Source of the DNA: Nocardia sp. NBC_01329 | GTDB lineage: Bacteria > Actinomycetota > Actinomycetes > Mycobacteriales > Mycobacteriaceae | Length of the DNA stretch: 64,000 nucleotides | Assembly: GCF_035956715.1 (NCBI RefSeq) | Contig: NZ_CP108381.1 | Location: 5,054,001 to 5,118,000 of the forward strand | Reading direction: 5' to 3' | In this document: positions 47,541 to 56,466 of the stretch, piece after piece | How positions within the stretch are numbered: position 1 is the first letter of the stretch | Layout of the letters: each line of letters starts with the position of its first letter | Position numbers and translations under genes: made by a program | The notes under the pieces: generated by a model | Database searches by the model: none | What the model was told of the DNA's origin: nothing | What the model saw: the letters and a program-made list of their open reading frames with translations, nothing else

Positions 47541-49211
47541 TTATTGCTCGCCGGGTCCTATGGCAGGGCCCAGCAGATCATCGGCATCCGTTATCCGATA
47601 GGCATAACCCTGTTCGGCGAGAAAACGTTGCCGATGCGCAGCGTAATCCGCGTCCAGAGTGTCGCGGGCCACAACGGAATAGAAATGGGCCTGACCGCCG
47701 TCGTGTTTCGGACGCAGCAACCGGCCCAACCGCTGGGCTTCTTCCTGGCGCGACCCGAAGGTACCGGAAACCTGCACAGCCACCGACGCCTCCGGCAGGT
47801 CGATGGAGAAATTCGCGACCTTGCTGACTACGAGTACCGGGATCTCGCCACGGCGGAAAGCGTCGAAAAGAGCCTCGCGTTCCTTGTTCTTCGTCGACCC
47901 CTGGATCACCGGGGCGTCCAGGGCGGCGCCCAATTCCTCCAACTGGTCCAGGTAAGCGCCGATAACCAGGGTGGGCGCAGTGCGGTGCCGGGCCAGAATG
48001 GATTTCACCACGGCGATCTTGGTATGGGCGGTGGAGCAGAGCTTGTAGCGTTCCTCGGGTTCGGCGGTCGCGTAGGACATCCGCTCGGCATCGGTCAGCG
48101 TGACCCGGACCTCGATACATTCGGCCGGGGCGATCCAGCCCTGGGCCTCGATATCCTTCCACGGCGCGTCGTAGCGCTTGGGACCGATCAGCGAGAACAC
48201 ATCGCCCTCGCGGCCGTCCTCGCGGACCAGCGTGGCAGTGAGACCGAGCCGCCGCCGTGACTGCAGATCGGCCGTCATCCGGAAAACCGGGGCGGGCAGC
48301 AGATGCACCTCGTCGTAGATCACCAGGCCCCAGTCCCGGCTGTCGAACAATTCGAGATGCTTGTACTCACCCTTCGATTTGCGGGTGATCACCTGGTAGG
48401 TCGCGATGGTGACCGGGCGGACCTCCTTGCGTTCCCCGGAGTACTCGCCGATCTCCTCCTCGGTGAGCGAGGTGCGCGCGAGCAGTTCCCGCCGCCACTG
48501 CCGACCGGCGACGGTATTGGTCACCAGGATCAGGGTGGTGGCCTTGGCGCGTGCCATCGCCGCCGCCCCCACCATCGTCTTACCGGCACCACACGGCAGC
48601 ACCACCACACCGGATCCGCCCGCCCAGAACGAGTCGGCGGCCATCTCCTGGTAGTCGCGCAGCTGCCAGCTCGCGCCCTGGAAGTCCAGATCGATCGGGT
48701 GGGCTTCACCGTCGACGTACCCGGCCAGGTCCTCGGCGGGCCAGCCGATCTTGAGCAGCTGCTGTTTGATGTGCCCCCGCTCGGACCCGTGCACGACCAC
48801 CGTGTCGTCGTCGATACGTTCGCCGAGCATGGGGGCGATCTTCTTGTGCCGCAGCACCTCGGCCAGCACCGCGCGATCGAGGCTGACCAGAGTCAGTCCG
48901 TGCGCCGGATGCTTGACCAGTTGCAGCCGCCCGTAGCGGGCCATCGTCTCGACGATATCGACGAGCAACGGCTGCGGTACCGGGAAACGGGAGTGGCCGA
49001 CCAGCGCGTCCACGACCTGCTCCGCGTCGTGCCCCGCGGCCCGGGCGTTCCACAGGGCCAGCGGTGTCACCCGGTAGGTGTGCACGTGTTCGGGTGCTCG
49101 CTCCAGCTCCGCGAACGGGGCGATCGCTTGCCGCGCCACATCCGCGAGTTCGTGATCGACCTCCAACAGGACTGTTTTATCGCTCTGCACGATCAGCGGC
49201 CCGTTCGCCAC
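47541..49211 (-). CDS. xpb: XPB/ERCC3-type DNA helicase
   Basis: 556 residues from a GTG behind GAGGAGGTGTTCC. SF2 helicase: Walker A PCGAGKT (Lys211), DEVH box at 300-303, TAT motif, the XPB-specific RED at 330-332, and motif VI in GTFGSRQEEAQRLGRLLRPK. The N-terminal ~180 residues form the helicase-associated and damage-recognition part. 3'-5' helicase implicated in DNA repair; homologue of Rv0861c (542 residues, from memory). Orientation relative to the Rv0862c-like gene is reversed versus M. tuberculosis. The C-terminus is normal. Confidence 0.95.
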   Translation of the reverse strand: MANGPLIVQSDKTVLLEVDHELADVARQAIAPFAELERAPEHVHTYRVTPLALWNARAAGHDAEQVVDALVGHSRFPVPQPLLVDIVETMARYGRLQLVKHPAHGLTLVSLDRAVLAEVLRHKKIAPMLGERIDDDTVVVHGSERGHIKQQLLKIGWPAEDLAGYVDGEAHPIDLDFQGASWQLRDYQEMAADSFWAGGSGVVVLPCGAGKTMVGAAAMARAKATTLILVTNTVAGRQWRRELLARTSLTEEEIGEYSGERKEVRPVTIATYQVITRKSKGEYKHLELFDSRDWGLVIYDEVHLLPAPVFRMTADLQSRRRLGLTATLVREDGREGDVFSLIGPKRYDAPWKDIEAQGWIAPAECIEVRVTLTDAERMSYATAEPEERYKLCSTAHTKIAVVKSILARHRTAPTLVIGAYLDQLEELGAALDAPVIQGSTKNKEREALFDAFRRGEIPVLVVSKVANFSIDLPEASVAVQVSGTFGSRQEEAQRLGRLLRPKHDGGQAHFYSVVARDTLDADYAAHRQRFLAEQGYAYRITDADDLLGPAIGPGEQ

Positions 49212-49315
49212 GGAACACCTCCTCACCTCGGCTGTCGCCCATTGTCCCCGAAGCCACCGACAGCGCGCCGGGGGGTGTTTTCGGCGCGCTGTCGCGCGCG
49301 AGGGCCGGTGTTTCG

Positions 49316-49372
49316 GCGGCGCGGGGGTTGAGGCCCTGAAGTCTCGCCGTTCAGGCCTCGGGACTCGCATCC
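49316..49372 (+). repeat. Dispersed composite repeat copy upstream of xpb
   Basis: GGCGGCGCGGGGGTTGAGGC, then CCTGAAGTCTCGCCGTTCAG and GCCTCGGGACTCGCA: nearly identical over ~50 bp to 18041-18094. It sits between divergent genes xpb and the LysE-type exporter, followed at 49385 by TCTCGTAAAACCCG, which also recurs after the 25-kb copy (CCTCGTAAAAACTCG at 25187). Confidence 0.85.
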
Positions 49373-49481
49373 GGCGCGGGTGGGTCTCGTAAAACCCGAC
49401 TCGGGTGGTTGCGTCGGCATTCGATGCCCGGTCCAGTATGTATCAACTGGCCCGAGACAGTGGCTACCCGACATCGCCAGT

Positions 49482-50135
49482 ATGGGAGCCATGATAGAGA
49501 TCGCGGCGGCGGCCGGGGTGGCGGTGGCCGCGCTCGGGCTTGTCCTCACTCCCGGCCCGAACATGATGTATCTGGTTTCCCGCACGATTTCGCAGGGCCG
49601 ACGCGCCGGAATGATCTCGCTGACCGGCGTGGCCGCCGGTTTCGGGGTCTACCTGGCCGCCGCCGCAACCGGTATCACCGCCGTGTTCACCCTGGTTCCA
49701 GCGCTGTACACAGCGCTGAAGGTGGCCGGGGCCGCGTATCTCCTGTGGCTGGCCTGGCAAGCGATACGGCCGGGCGCGGTATCGGTGTTCACCCCGGAGC
49801 CGCTGCCCCGCGATCCCGCCGGGCGGCTGTTCACGATGGGGCTGGTCACCAATCTGCTCAACCCGAAGATCGCCGTCATGTATCTGGCGCTGATCCCGCA
49901 GTTCGTCGCGCCCGATTCGGGACCGGTGTGGGCGCAGAGTCTGGGCCTCGGAGCAGTGCAGATCACGGTCGCGCTCGCCGTCAACGCCCTCATCGTGTGC
50001 ACGGCGGGAACGGTGGCCGGATTCCTGAGTGGGCGGCCGCTCTGGTTACGGGTACAGCGACTGCTGATGGGTTCGGTGCTGGGGACGATGGCGGTGCTGC
50101 TACTCACCGACCGGACCCGACCGGCTCCCGCCTGA
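49482..50135 (+). CDS. LysE/RhtB-family exporter
   Basis: 217 residues with six hydrophobic segments and the family opening ...GLVLTPGPNMMYLVSRTISQGRRAGMISLTGVAAG (in parts), then LLWLAWQAIRPG and FTMGLVTNLLNPKIAVMYLALIPQF. Exports amino acids or similar small molecules. Start at ATG 49482; an ATG three codons later is also possible. Only 9 bp separate its end from the convergent sigma factor gene. Confidence 0.93.
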   Translation: MGAMIEIAAAAGVAVAALGLVLTPGPNMMYLVSRTISQGRRAGMISLTGVAAGFGVYLAAAATGITAVFTLVPALYTALKVAGAAYLLWLAWQAIRPGAVSVFTPEPLPRDPAGRLFTMGLVTNLLNPKIAVMYLALIPQFVAPDSGPVWAQSLGLGAVQITVALAVNALIVCTAGTVAGFLSGRPLWLRVQRLLMGSVLGTMAVLLLTDRTRPAPA

Positions 50136-50144
50136 CCAGTCCGG

Positions 50145-51074
50145 TCAGCTCAACCGGACACCGCGCAGTTTCGCCGGGTTGGCATGGTCGTAAGCGCCCC
50201 GGACCACCCCGTCCACCACAGTGAACCCCACGACCCGCGACGGGAAGCCGGGATGGTCGCCGTCGCCCGGACGAGCGTGGACGAGCACGCCGAGCTGCCC
50301 GTTGACCCGCACGAACTCCATACTCTCGGCGACGAAATCGACCCCGGGCCGGTCCAGGCCGTAGCGGCGGATGAGACCGAGGAACAGTCGGGCGACCTTG
50401 TCCGGGCCGAAGATCATATTGCGCGCGGTCTGCGTGGTACCGCCGGAATCACCGATCATCACCGCCTCGGGGTGCAGTACCGCCGCCACCGCCCGGGCAT
50501 CTCCGGCACTCAGCGCGACCAGCAGCTTCTGTACGGCGGCCTCGTGCTCGTCGTCGGCGGTTACCGGCGGTGTCTGTTCGCGAACGACCTTGCGCGCGCG
50601 GGCGGCCAGCTGCCGGGCGGCCTCGGCGGTGATATCGAGAATCCCGGCGATCTCGCCGTAGGGAACCGCCAGGCCCTCGTGCAATACGAACGCCACGCGC
50701 TGTGGCGGGGTGAGCTGGTCCAGTACCACCAGCGCGGCCATCCGGAACTCTTGCCGCAGCACCACCGAGGCGAGTGGGTCCGAACCCGGGACACCGGCCA
50801 GCGGCGTCACCACGGGTTCCGGGAGCCACTGGCCCACATAGCTTTCCCGGCGGACCGCGGCACTGCGCAATCGGTCCAGGCAGAGCCGGGAGACCACCGT
50901 GGTCAACCACGCGCGCAGATCCTCGATCTCCGACTGTGCGGCTCCGGCCAGCCGCAGCCAGCTCTCCTGAACAGCGTCCTCCGCATCCGCCACGCTGCCG
51001 GTCAGCCGGTAGGCCACCGCCAGCAGATGCCCGCGATGGGACTCGAACAGGTCGGCGAGAAGCGCGGCTACCAC
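50145..51074 (-). CDS. ECF41-group sigma factor (SigJ-like) with SnoaL-like tail
   Basis: 309 residues. Sigma region 2 (~8-72): YRLTGSVADAEDAVQESWLRL and DLRAWLTTVVSRLCLDRLRS; region 4 (~105-165): LTPPQRVAFVLHEGLAVPYGEIAGILDITAEAARQ. A C-terminal ~135-residue SnoaL/NTF2-like domain ends NPAKLRGVRLS, matching the NPxKL motif of ECF41 sigma factors, which use this tail instead of an anti-sigma partner. A match to the ECF41 promoter consensus lies 2.6 kb away before the AhpD-like gene (53710-53736), its probable target. Confidence 0.94.
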   Translation of the reverse strand: MVAALLADLFESHRGHLLAVAYRLTGSVADAEDAVQESWLRLAGAAQSEIEDLRAWLTTVVSRLCLDRLRSAAVRRESYVGQWLPEPVVTPLAGVPGSDPLASVVLRQEFRMAALVVLDQLTPPQRVAFVLHEGLAVPYGEIAGILDITAEAARQLAARARKVVREQTPPVTADDEHEAAVQKLLVALSAGDARAVAAVLHPEAVMIGDSGGTTQTARNMIFGPDKVARLFLGLIRRYGLDRPGVDFVAESMEFVRVNGQLGVLVHARPGDGDHPGFPSRVVGFTVVDGVVRGAYDHANPAKLRGVRLS

Positions 51075-51193
51075 CGCCGGAATTCTACGGAGCGCGAGTG
51101 CCGAGCCAGGCGGCGCCCCGGTGCGGGGGCATGAGAAATCGGATGCCCGAAACCGACTCGGGCTGCCATTATCGTGGGGTGGAGGAGCGCATA

Positions 51194-51754
51194 TTGACCG
51201 ACGGAACCGTGTGGCTGAACCGGCCGGTGGACTCCGATATCGAGACGATCCTCGAATGCTGCCAGGATTCGTCGATCGCCGAATGGGTGACGATCCCGGT
51301 GCCCTACGGCCGTACCGACGCCGAGTACTTCGTCCGCACCAGATCGGCCGAGGGATGGGCCGGTAACAGCCCCACCTGGGCTATCCGGCTAGGCGAGCAC
51401 GGGCGCCTCGTCGGAACCGTGGGCCTGGGTGTCCAGCCGCAGGACCAGGGCTCCGCCGAAATCGGCTACTGGATCGCTGCCGAGCACCGCCGGCAGGGGC
51501 TGATGTCCCGGGCCATCGAGCTCGCGTGCGATTTCGGTTTCGACCCGGACGGGATGGGCCTGACCCGTATCCAGTGGCGCGCTTTCGTCGGCAATCACCC
51601 GTCCGCCGCCGCGGCCCGCAAGCACGGTTTCCGCTATGAGGGTCTGGCCCGGCTCGGCAGTGTGCTGCGCGGAAGCCGCCGCGACCATTGGATGGCCGCC
51701 CGACTCGACACCGATCCACCCGGTCCGGCGGACGGATGGCCGGCCGGGATCTGA
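51194..51754 (+). CDS. GNAT-family N-acetyltransferase
   Basis: About 186 residues from the TTG that has GGAGGAG six bases upstream; a GTG five codons earlier lacks a site. RimJ/RimL-like GNAT: WLNRPVDSDIETILECCQD, GLGVQPQDQGSAEIGYWIAAEHRRQGLMSRAI (motif A, in parts), FVGNHPSAAAARKHGFRYEG. Acetylates an amine with acetyl-CoA; substrate unknown. Lies between the sigma factor gene and DAHP synthase with no clear operon. Confidence 0.88.
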   Translation: MTDGTVWLNRPVDSDIETILECCQDSSIAEWVTIPVPYGRTDAEYFVRTRSAEGWAGNSPTWAIRLGEHGRLVGTVGLGVQPQDQGSAEIGYWIAAEHRRQGLMSRAIELACDFGFDPDGMGLTRIQWRAFVGNHPSAAAARKHGFRYEGLARLGSVLRGSRRDHWMAARLDTDPPGPADGWPAGI

Positions 51755-51857
51755 TCCGGGGAGTTCGGCGCGTCGGCGGAGTGTCCGAGGTTTCCCCCAC
51801 CGCGGCCCGCCGCCCGCGCCGCGGAACCAGGGTCCGTACGGCGCTGCGGCCCGATCG

Positions 51858-52949
51858 TCAGTCCCGGCGGCGCTGGGCGACGGCCTCGGCCAGCCGGTTC
51901 AGCTGGACAGCGGTGGTGTCCCAGTCCATGCAGCCGTCGGTGATGGACTGGCCGTAGGTGAGGTCGGCCGACCGGCCCAAGGTGAGGTCTTGGCGTCCCT
52001 CGACCAGGAAGCTCTCCAGCATCACGCCGACCACGCCGGGTTCCCCGGCGGCCAGCCGCTCGGCGATATCGGCGACGACGACCGGCTGGCGCCGGTGGTC
52101 CTTGTTGCTGTTGCCGTGGCTTGCGTCGACGACAATGCGCTGCGGCAGTTTCGACTTCTCCAATCGCACGCACGCGTCGGCCACCGAGGCCGCGTCATAG
52201 TTGGTGCCGTTGGACCCGCCGCGCAGGATCACATGGCAGTCCTCGTTACCTGCCGTGCGGATGAGGGCGGAGCGTCCGTCGAGATCGGTGCCCGGGAACA
52301 CGTGGCTGGCCGCAGCCGCCCGGACTCCGTCCACCGCGACCTGTACATCACCGTCGGTGCCGTTCTTGATCCCGACCGGCATGGACAGCGCGCTGCTCAG
52401 CTGCCGGTGCACCTGGCTGGCCGCGGTACGGGCGCCGATCGCACCGTAGGAGACCAGATCCGAGATGTACTGCGGAGTGATGGGGTCGAGGAACTCGCAG
52501 GCCACCGGCAGGCCCAGCGCGGTGATGTCGAGCAGCAGCTGGCGACCGATGCCCAGCCCGGTGTTGACGTCGAAGCTGCCGTTGAGATGCGGATCGTTGA
52601 TCAGGCCCTTCCAGCCCAGCGTGGTGCGCGGCTTCTCGAAATAGACGCGCATGACCAGATGCAGCCGGTCGGAAAGTTCGGCCGAGGCGGCGGCCAGGCG
52701 GCGTGCGTAGTCGAGGGCGGCTGCGGGGTCGTGAACCGAGCAGGGGCCGACTACCACCATGAGGCGGTCGTCGAGCCCGTTGAGGACCTCGATGGTGGAT
52801 TTGCGGCCGGCCCGGACGATGGCGGCGTGGTCGTCGGTGATGGCGTGCACCCGGCGCACTTCGGCCGGGGATCGTAACGGGCTCACACTGAGGGTGCGCT
52901 GATCGTCCAGATCGCAATGATGGGCGTCGATATCGACTGCGGTTGTCAT
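51858..52949 (-). CDS. 3-deoxy-7-phosphoheptulonate synthase, class I
   Basis: 363 residues, AroF/G/H-type: VVVGPCSVHDPAAAL, MRVYFEKPRTTLGWKGLINDPHL, ASGLSMPVGIKNGTDG region (here LSSALSMPVGIKNGTD), HVILRGGSNGTNYD, VDASHGNSNKDH. First step of aromatic amino-acid synthesis from PEP and erythrose-4-P. M. tuberculosis relies on a class II enzyme, so Nocardia may have both or use this one in secondary metabolism. AAGGACACCACCCACG precedes the ATG. An 8-bp hairpin lies ~50 bp upstream. Confidence 0.95.
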   Translation of the reverse strand: MTTAVDIDAHHCDLDDQRTLSVSPLRSPAEVRRVHAITDDHAAIVRAGRKSTIEVLNGLDDRLMVVVGPCSVHDPAAALDYARRLAAASAELSDRLHLVMRVYFEKPRTTLGWKGLINDPHLNGSFDVNTGLGIGRQLLLDITALGLPVACEFLDPITPQYISDLVSYGAIGARTAASQVHRQLSSALSMPVGIKNGTDGDVQVAVDGVRAAAASHVFPGTDLDGRSALIRTAGNEDCHVILRGGSNGTNYDAASVADACVRLEKSKLPQRIVVDASHGNSNKDHRRQPVVVADIAERLAAGEPGVVGVMLESFLVEGRQDLTLGRSADLTYGQSITDGCMDWDTTAVQLNRLAEAVAQRRRD

Positions 52950-53000
52950 CGTGGGTGGTGTCCTTCTCGTTCGGGCCGACCCACGGAAACATCTACCCGT

Positions 53001-53022
53001 CGAGCCGGTCTTATCCGGCTCG
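53001..53022 (-). promoter_or_regulatory. Leader hairpin upstream of DAHP synthase
   Basis: Perfect 8-bp stem CGAGCCGG / CCGGCTCG with a TCTTAT loop, ~52 bp ahead of the start codon on the transcribed strand. Could be an attenuator or operator, or the end of nothing else (the next gene upstream on this strand ends at 53205). No leader peptide rich in Phe/Tyr/Trp was found. Inference only. Confidence 0.4.
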
Positions 53023-53204
53023 GGGTGAACTGGTCAGCGCGCGGGATAGCGGCAGACCGACCCACCCCGGGCCGGCTTGCTAAACCAGAAATACACGCGC
53101 TGCACGATTGGCCACGCTACCAGCCGGTTGCCCGCAGATGTCGATCCGGGGCGAAATAGCCTGAGAGAAAGTGATGCTCAACACAATTCCGCCCCCGTGC
53201 CGTT

Positions 53205-53672
53205 TCAGAACATGCCGGGTTCGTAGTTCCCGGCCGGGGTGTGGGCGATGGCGTTGAGCCGATTCCATGCGTTGATGGTGGCGACGGCGACCAGCAGGCC
53301 GCCGATCTGGTCGTCGTCGTAGTGTTTACGCACGCGCTGCCAGGTCTCCTCGCTCACCCCGCCGCCGTCGGCCAGCCGGGTGCCCGCCTCGGTGAGTTCG
53401 AGCGCGGCGCGTTCGGCCTCGGTGAACACCGGAGCTTCCCGCCATGCGGCGATCAGGTTGATCCGCAGCGCGGTCTCCCCGGCGTGCAGGGCGTCCTTGG
53501 TGTGCATGTCCAGGCACATCGCGCAGCCGTTGATCTGGCTGGCGCGGATCTTCACCAGCTCGTAGGTGGCGGCGGGTAGACCTGAGCTCTCGGCGACCTT
53601 GCCGGCGGTGGTCAGCCGCTTGACGTAGCTCGCGGTGACCTTGTTCTCGAAGAGATTCACACGGGGTTCCAT
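53205..53672 (-). CDS. Carboxymuconolactone decarboxylase/AhpD-like protein
   Basis: 155 residues of the AhpD-like fold with the redox/active motif INGCAMCLDMHTKDAL (CxxC plus downstream His) and EAPVFTEAERAALELTEAGT. Members act as alkylhydroperoxidase-type antioxidants or decarboxylases. ATG behind AAAGGAATCCGGAC. An exact ECF41-type promoter (TGTCACA-N16-CGTC) stands 38 bp upstream. ECF41 sigma genes are typically paired with such carboxymuconolactone decarboxylase genes, linking it to the sigma factor at 50145-51074. Confidence 0.93.
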   Translation of the reverse strand: MEPRVNLFENKVTASYVKRLTTAGKVAESSGLPAATYELVKIRASQINGCAMCLDMHTKDALHAGETALRINLIAAWREAPVFTEAERAALELTEAGTRLADGGGVSEETWQRVRKHYDDDQIGGLLVAVATINAWNRLNAIAHTPAGNYEPGMF

Positions 53673-53709
53673 GTCCGGATTCCTTTCGTTCCTGCCTTGT
53701 CGAAGAGAA

Positions 53710-53736
53710 GACGGGATACCGAACGCAGATGTGACA
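53710..53736 (-). promoter_or_regulatory. ECF41-type promoter
   Basis: On the minus strand: -35 element TGTCACA (53736-53730), 16-base spacer, -10 element CGTC (53713-53710). This equals the published ECF41 consensus as I recall it, in sequence and spacing. It lies in the 98-bp gap between the SDR gene and the AhpD-like gene and points at the latter. Confidence 0.85.
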
Positions 53737-53770
53737 TTCCGCGGGGAACCACCGGGTGCGGACTACCGGA

Positions 53771-54649
53771 TCAGGCCGAGAAATCGAACTTCACGTCGGT
53801 CAGCCGCTCCGAGAGCTCCCATAGCGAACGGGCGGTGAGCTGGTCTTTCGCCCGCTTCGAGCAACCCGAACGACCCGGGTGTCCGCGCATACCGCCCAGG
53901 CCGGTCGGCCCGTAGTACGCGCCCGGCTCGACGGTGGCGGTCGCGGCGAACAGTTCGGGCAGCGCGCCCATCTCCGCGCTCTGCGCGAACACCTTGTTGC
54001 CGATGCTCATCACCGAGTCGAGCGCAGTCTCGGTGTGTGACTGCAGGTCGGTGGCCGCGTATCCCGGATGGGCCGCGAGCGAGAGTTTCGCCGACCCGGC
54101 CGCGGCGAGCCTGCGCTGCAGCTCGAAAGCGAACAGCAGATTGGCCAGCTTCGACTGCCCGTAGGCCGACCAGCGCTTGTAGGGCCGCCGTTCCCAGTTG
54201 AGATCGTCGAGGTCGATGACCCCCGCCGTGTGGGCGCCGCTGGACAGGGTGACGATCCGCTCACCGATCTTGCCCAGCAGCAGCCCGGTCAGTGCGAAAT
54301 GGCCGAGGTGGTTGGTGCCGATCTGCATTTCGAAGCCGTCGGCGGTCCGCCGCAGCGGTACCGCCATCACCCCCGCATTGTTGATCAGCACATCCGCGTT
54401 CTCCACTCCGGCGGCGAACTCCCGGATCGAGGACAGATCGGCCAGATCCAGCTGCCGGACCTGCGCCCGCTCCCCGATCTCGTCGGCGATCGACTGACCT
54501 TTGCCGACGTTCCGGCAGGCCAGGATCACCTGCGCTCCGGCGCCGGCCAGGGCGCGTGCGGCGACCGCGCCGAGTCCGCTGTTGGCACCGGTGATGATGA
54601 CGGTTCGACCCTGCTGATCGGGGATGTCCCCGACGCCCCAACCACTCAT
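53771..54649 (-). CDS. Short-chain dehydrogenase/reductase
   Basis: 292 residues, classical/retinol-dehydrogenase-like SDR: IITGANSGLGAVAARAL (cofactor glycine motif, TGxxxGxG), DLADLSSIREFA, INNAGVMAVP (NNAG), SSGAHTAG (catalytic Ser), YGQSKLANLLF (YxxxK). NAD(P)H-dependent oxidoreductase; substrate unknown. It is upstream of the ECF41-controlled gene on the same strand; oxidoreductases are common companions of ECF41 but the recognised promoter lies after, not before, this gene. Confidence 0.95.
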   Translation of the reverse strand: MSGWGVGDIPDQQGRTVIITGANSGLGAVAARALAGAGAQVILACRNVGKGQSIADEIGERAQVRQLDLADLSSIREFAAGVENADVLINNAGVMAVPLRRTADGFEMQIGTNHLGHFALTGLLLGKIGERIVTLSSGAHTAGVIDLDDLNWERRPYKRWSAYGQSKLANLLFAFELQRRLAAAGSAKLSLAAHPGYAATDLQSHTETALDSVMSIGNKVFAQSAEMGALPELFAATATVEPGAYYGPTGLGGMRGHPGRSGCSKRAKDQLTARSLWELSERLTDVKFDFSA

Positions 54650-54773
54650 GGGGCGAGTCTAATGCGCTGGGGCTATGTACACAGGGCACGACGGACCGGG
54701 ATCGCGGCGCGGATCCTGACCGCCCCCCAACGCCGGTACCTGCGTAGAAACTACCCGGCCTTTCCAAAACGAT

Positions 54774-54792
54774 ATAGGTTTGCCTAACCTAT
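54774..54792 (+). promoter_or_regulatory. IdeR/DmdR-type iron box before the salicyl-AMP ligase gene
   Basis: ATAGGTTTGCCTAACCTAT matches the 19-bp consensus TTAGGTTAGGCTAACCTAA at 15 of 19 positions and is part of a 21-bp palindrome (TATAGGTT...AACCTATA). It is 60 bp before the start codon. Predicts repression by iron-loaded IdeR. Confidence 0.88.
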
Positions 54793-54851
54793 ACCGGACC
54801 GGAATCGCGCCGCACACGCTTTCGAGTCCCTGTTTTCCTATGAGGCATATC

Positions 54852-56462
54852 GTGACTTCCACCGCTGCCGGCACCCATCGTGACGGCTACGTTCCCTTTC
54901 CCACGGACCTGGCCGACTCCTATCGTGCCGCCGGCTACTGGTCCGGCACCACCGTGGGTGATCTGCTGCGTGATACCGCCCGCCGCGGCCCGGATCGCCC
55001 CGCTCTCCTCGGCGACCGGACGCTGACCTATGCCGAACTGGACGGCGAGGCCGACCGGATGGCGTACGGATTCCTGGACCTCGGTATCGCGCCGGGTGAC
55101 CGGGTGATCGTGCAGCTGCTCAATACTCCCGACTTCGCCATCGTGTTGTTCGGCCTGCTGCGCGCCGGCATCATTCCGGTGCTCACCCTGCCCGCGCACC
55201 GCCGGGCCGAGATCGAGCACCTGGCCCGCCTGTCCGGCGCAGTCGCGTACCTGGTCGCCGACAGCCAGGGCGATTTCGACTACCGGCAACTGGCTGCCAC
55301 TCTCCTGACAACCGTCGCGACTCTGCGCCACGTCCTGGTATCGGGCGAGGCCGGTGAATTCACCGAGCTGATGTCGATCGCCGCCGACACCGGAGCGTTG
55401 CCGGCGATCGATCCCGGCGATATCGCACTCATGCTGGTGTCCGGAGGCACCACCGGACTCCCCAAACTCATCGCCCGTACCCACGACGACTACGTCTACA
55501 ACGCGACCGCCAGCGCGGCCGTATGCGGACTCGGCGAGCAGGATGTCTACCTGGCCACCCTGCCCGCCGCACACAACTTCCCGCTGGCCTGCCCGGGCCT
55601 CCTCGGCACGGTGGCGACCGGCGGCGCGCTGGCCTTCGCCGCCGATCCCAGCCCGGAGAGCGCGTTCGCGGTGATCGAACGATACGGAGTCACCGTCACT
55701 GCCGTGGTGCCACCGCTGGCTCAGCTGTGGTCGGCCGCCGTCGAATGGGAGGACGCCGATATCTCCTCGCTACGGCTGCTACAGGTAGGTGGCGCGAAGC
55801 TGGCCGAGGTGAACGCACGCGAAGTGGCACCGGCGCTGAACGTCACCTTGCAGCAGGTGTTCGGTATGGCCGAGGGATTGCTGAACTTCACCCGACTCGA
55901 CGACGATCCGGACATCATCTGCACCACCCAGGGCCGCCCGCTGTGCCCGGCCGACGAGATCCGAGTGGTGGACGCGGAGGGCGCCGATGTCGCACCGGGC
56001 GCGGAAGGCGAGCTGCTCACCCGCGGTCCGTACACGTTGCGCGGGTACTACCGCGCGCCGGAGCACAATGCCCGCGCTTTCACTCCCGACGGCTTCTACC
56101 GCAGCGGCGATCTGGTCCGGCAGTTACCCAGCGGCCATCTGGTGGTGTCGGGCCGGATCAAGGATGTGATCAACCGGGGCGGGGAGAACGTCTCCTGCGA
56201 CGAACTCGAGGAGCATCTGCTCGCCCACCCCGCGGTCCGGCACGCGGCCGCGATCGGGCTGCCCGACCCCGGTCTCGGCGAGAAGGTCTGCGCGGTACTG
56301 GTCGTGACCGGTGATATGCCGACCCTGGCCGAGATCAAAGAGTTCCTCACCGGCCGCGGCCTGGCCACCTACAAACTCCCGGATGTACTGCGCCGAGCGG
56401 ACACCCTGCCGCTGACCGCCGTGGGCAAGATCGACAAGAAGGCGCTGCGCGCTCAGGGTTAG
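54852..56462 (+). CDS. nbtT: Salicyl-AMP ligase (MbtA/NbtT-like)
   Basis: 536 residues from a GTG with GAGG six bases ahead (ATG four codons earlier possible). Aryl-acid adenylation domain: VSGGTTGLPKLIARTHDDYVYN (P-loop region, in parts), FGMAEGLLNF, RGPYTLRGYYRAPEHNARAF, GRIKDVINRGGENVSCDELEEHLL, and the catalytic Lys in VGKIDKKAL. Loads salicylate (or 2,3-dihydroxybenzoate) onto a carrier protein for siderophore synthesis. In N. farcinica nbtS/nbtT are separate from the main nocobactin cluster, as seems the case here. Iron box upstream; convergent with nbtS. Confidence 0.93.
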   Translation: MTSTAAGTHRDGYVPFPTDLADSYRAAGYWSGTTVGDLLRDTARRGPDRPALLGDRTLTYAELDGEADRMAYGFLDLGIAPGDRVIVQLLNTPDFAIVLFGLLRAGIIPVLTLPAHRRAEIEHLARLSGAVAYLVADSQGDFDYRQLAATLLTTVATLRHVLVSGEAGEFTELMSIAADTGALPAIDPGDIALMLVSGGTTGLPKLIARTHDDYVYNATASAAVCGLGEQDVYLATLPAAHNFPLACPGLLGTVATGGALAFAADPSPESAFAVIERYGVTVTAVVPPLAQLWSAAVEWEDADISSLRLLQVGGAKLAEVNAREVAPALNVTLQQVFGMAEGLLNFTRLDDDPDIICTTQGRPLCPADEIRVVDAEGADVAPGAEGELLTRGPYTLRGYYRAPEHNARAFTPDGFYRSGDLVRQLPSGHLVVSGRIKDVINRGGENVSCDELEEHLLAHPAVRHAAAIGLPDPGLGEKVCAVLVVTGDMPTLAEIKEFLTGRGLATYKLPDVLRRADTLPLTAVGKIDKKALRAQG

Positions 56463-56466
56463 CCGG

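Noticed and set aside
49212-49370. N-terminal extension of xpb into the repeat
   Set aside because: A GTG at 49211 has a near-perfect GAGGAGG site and the extension only translates the dispersed repeat.
53771-54649. SDR gene as an ECF41 target
   Set aside because: The only TGTCACA-N16-CGTC match lies downstream of this gene; none is seen in its upstream region.
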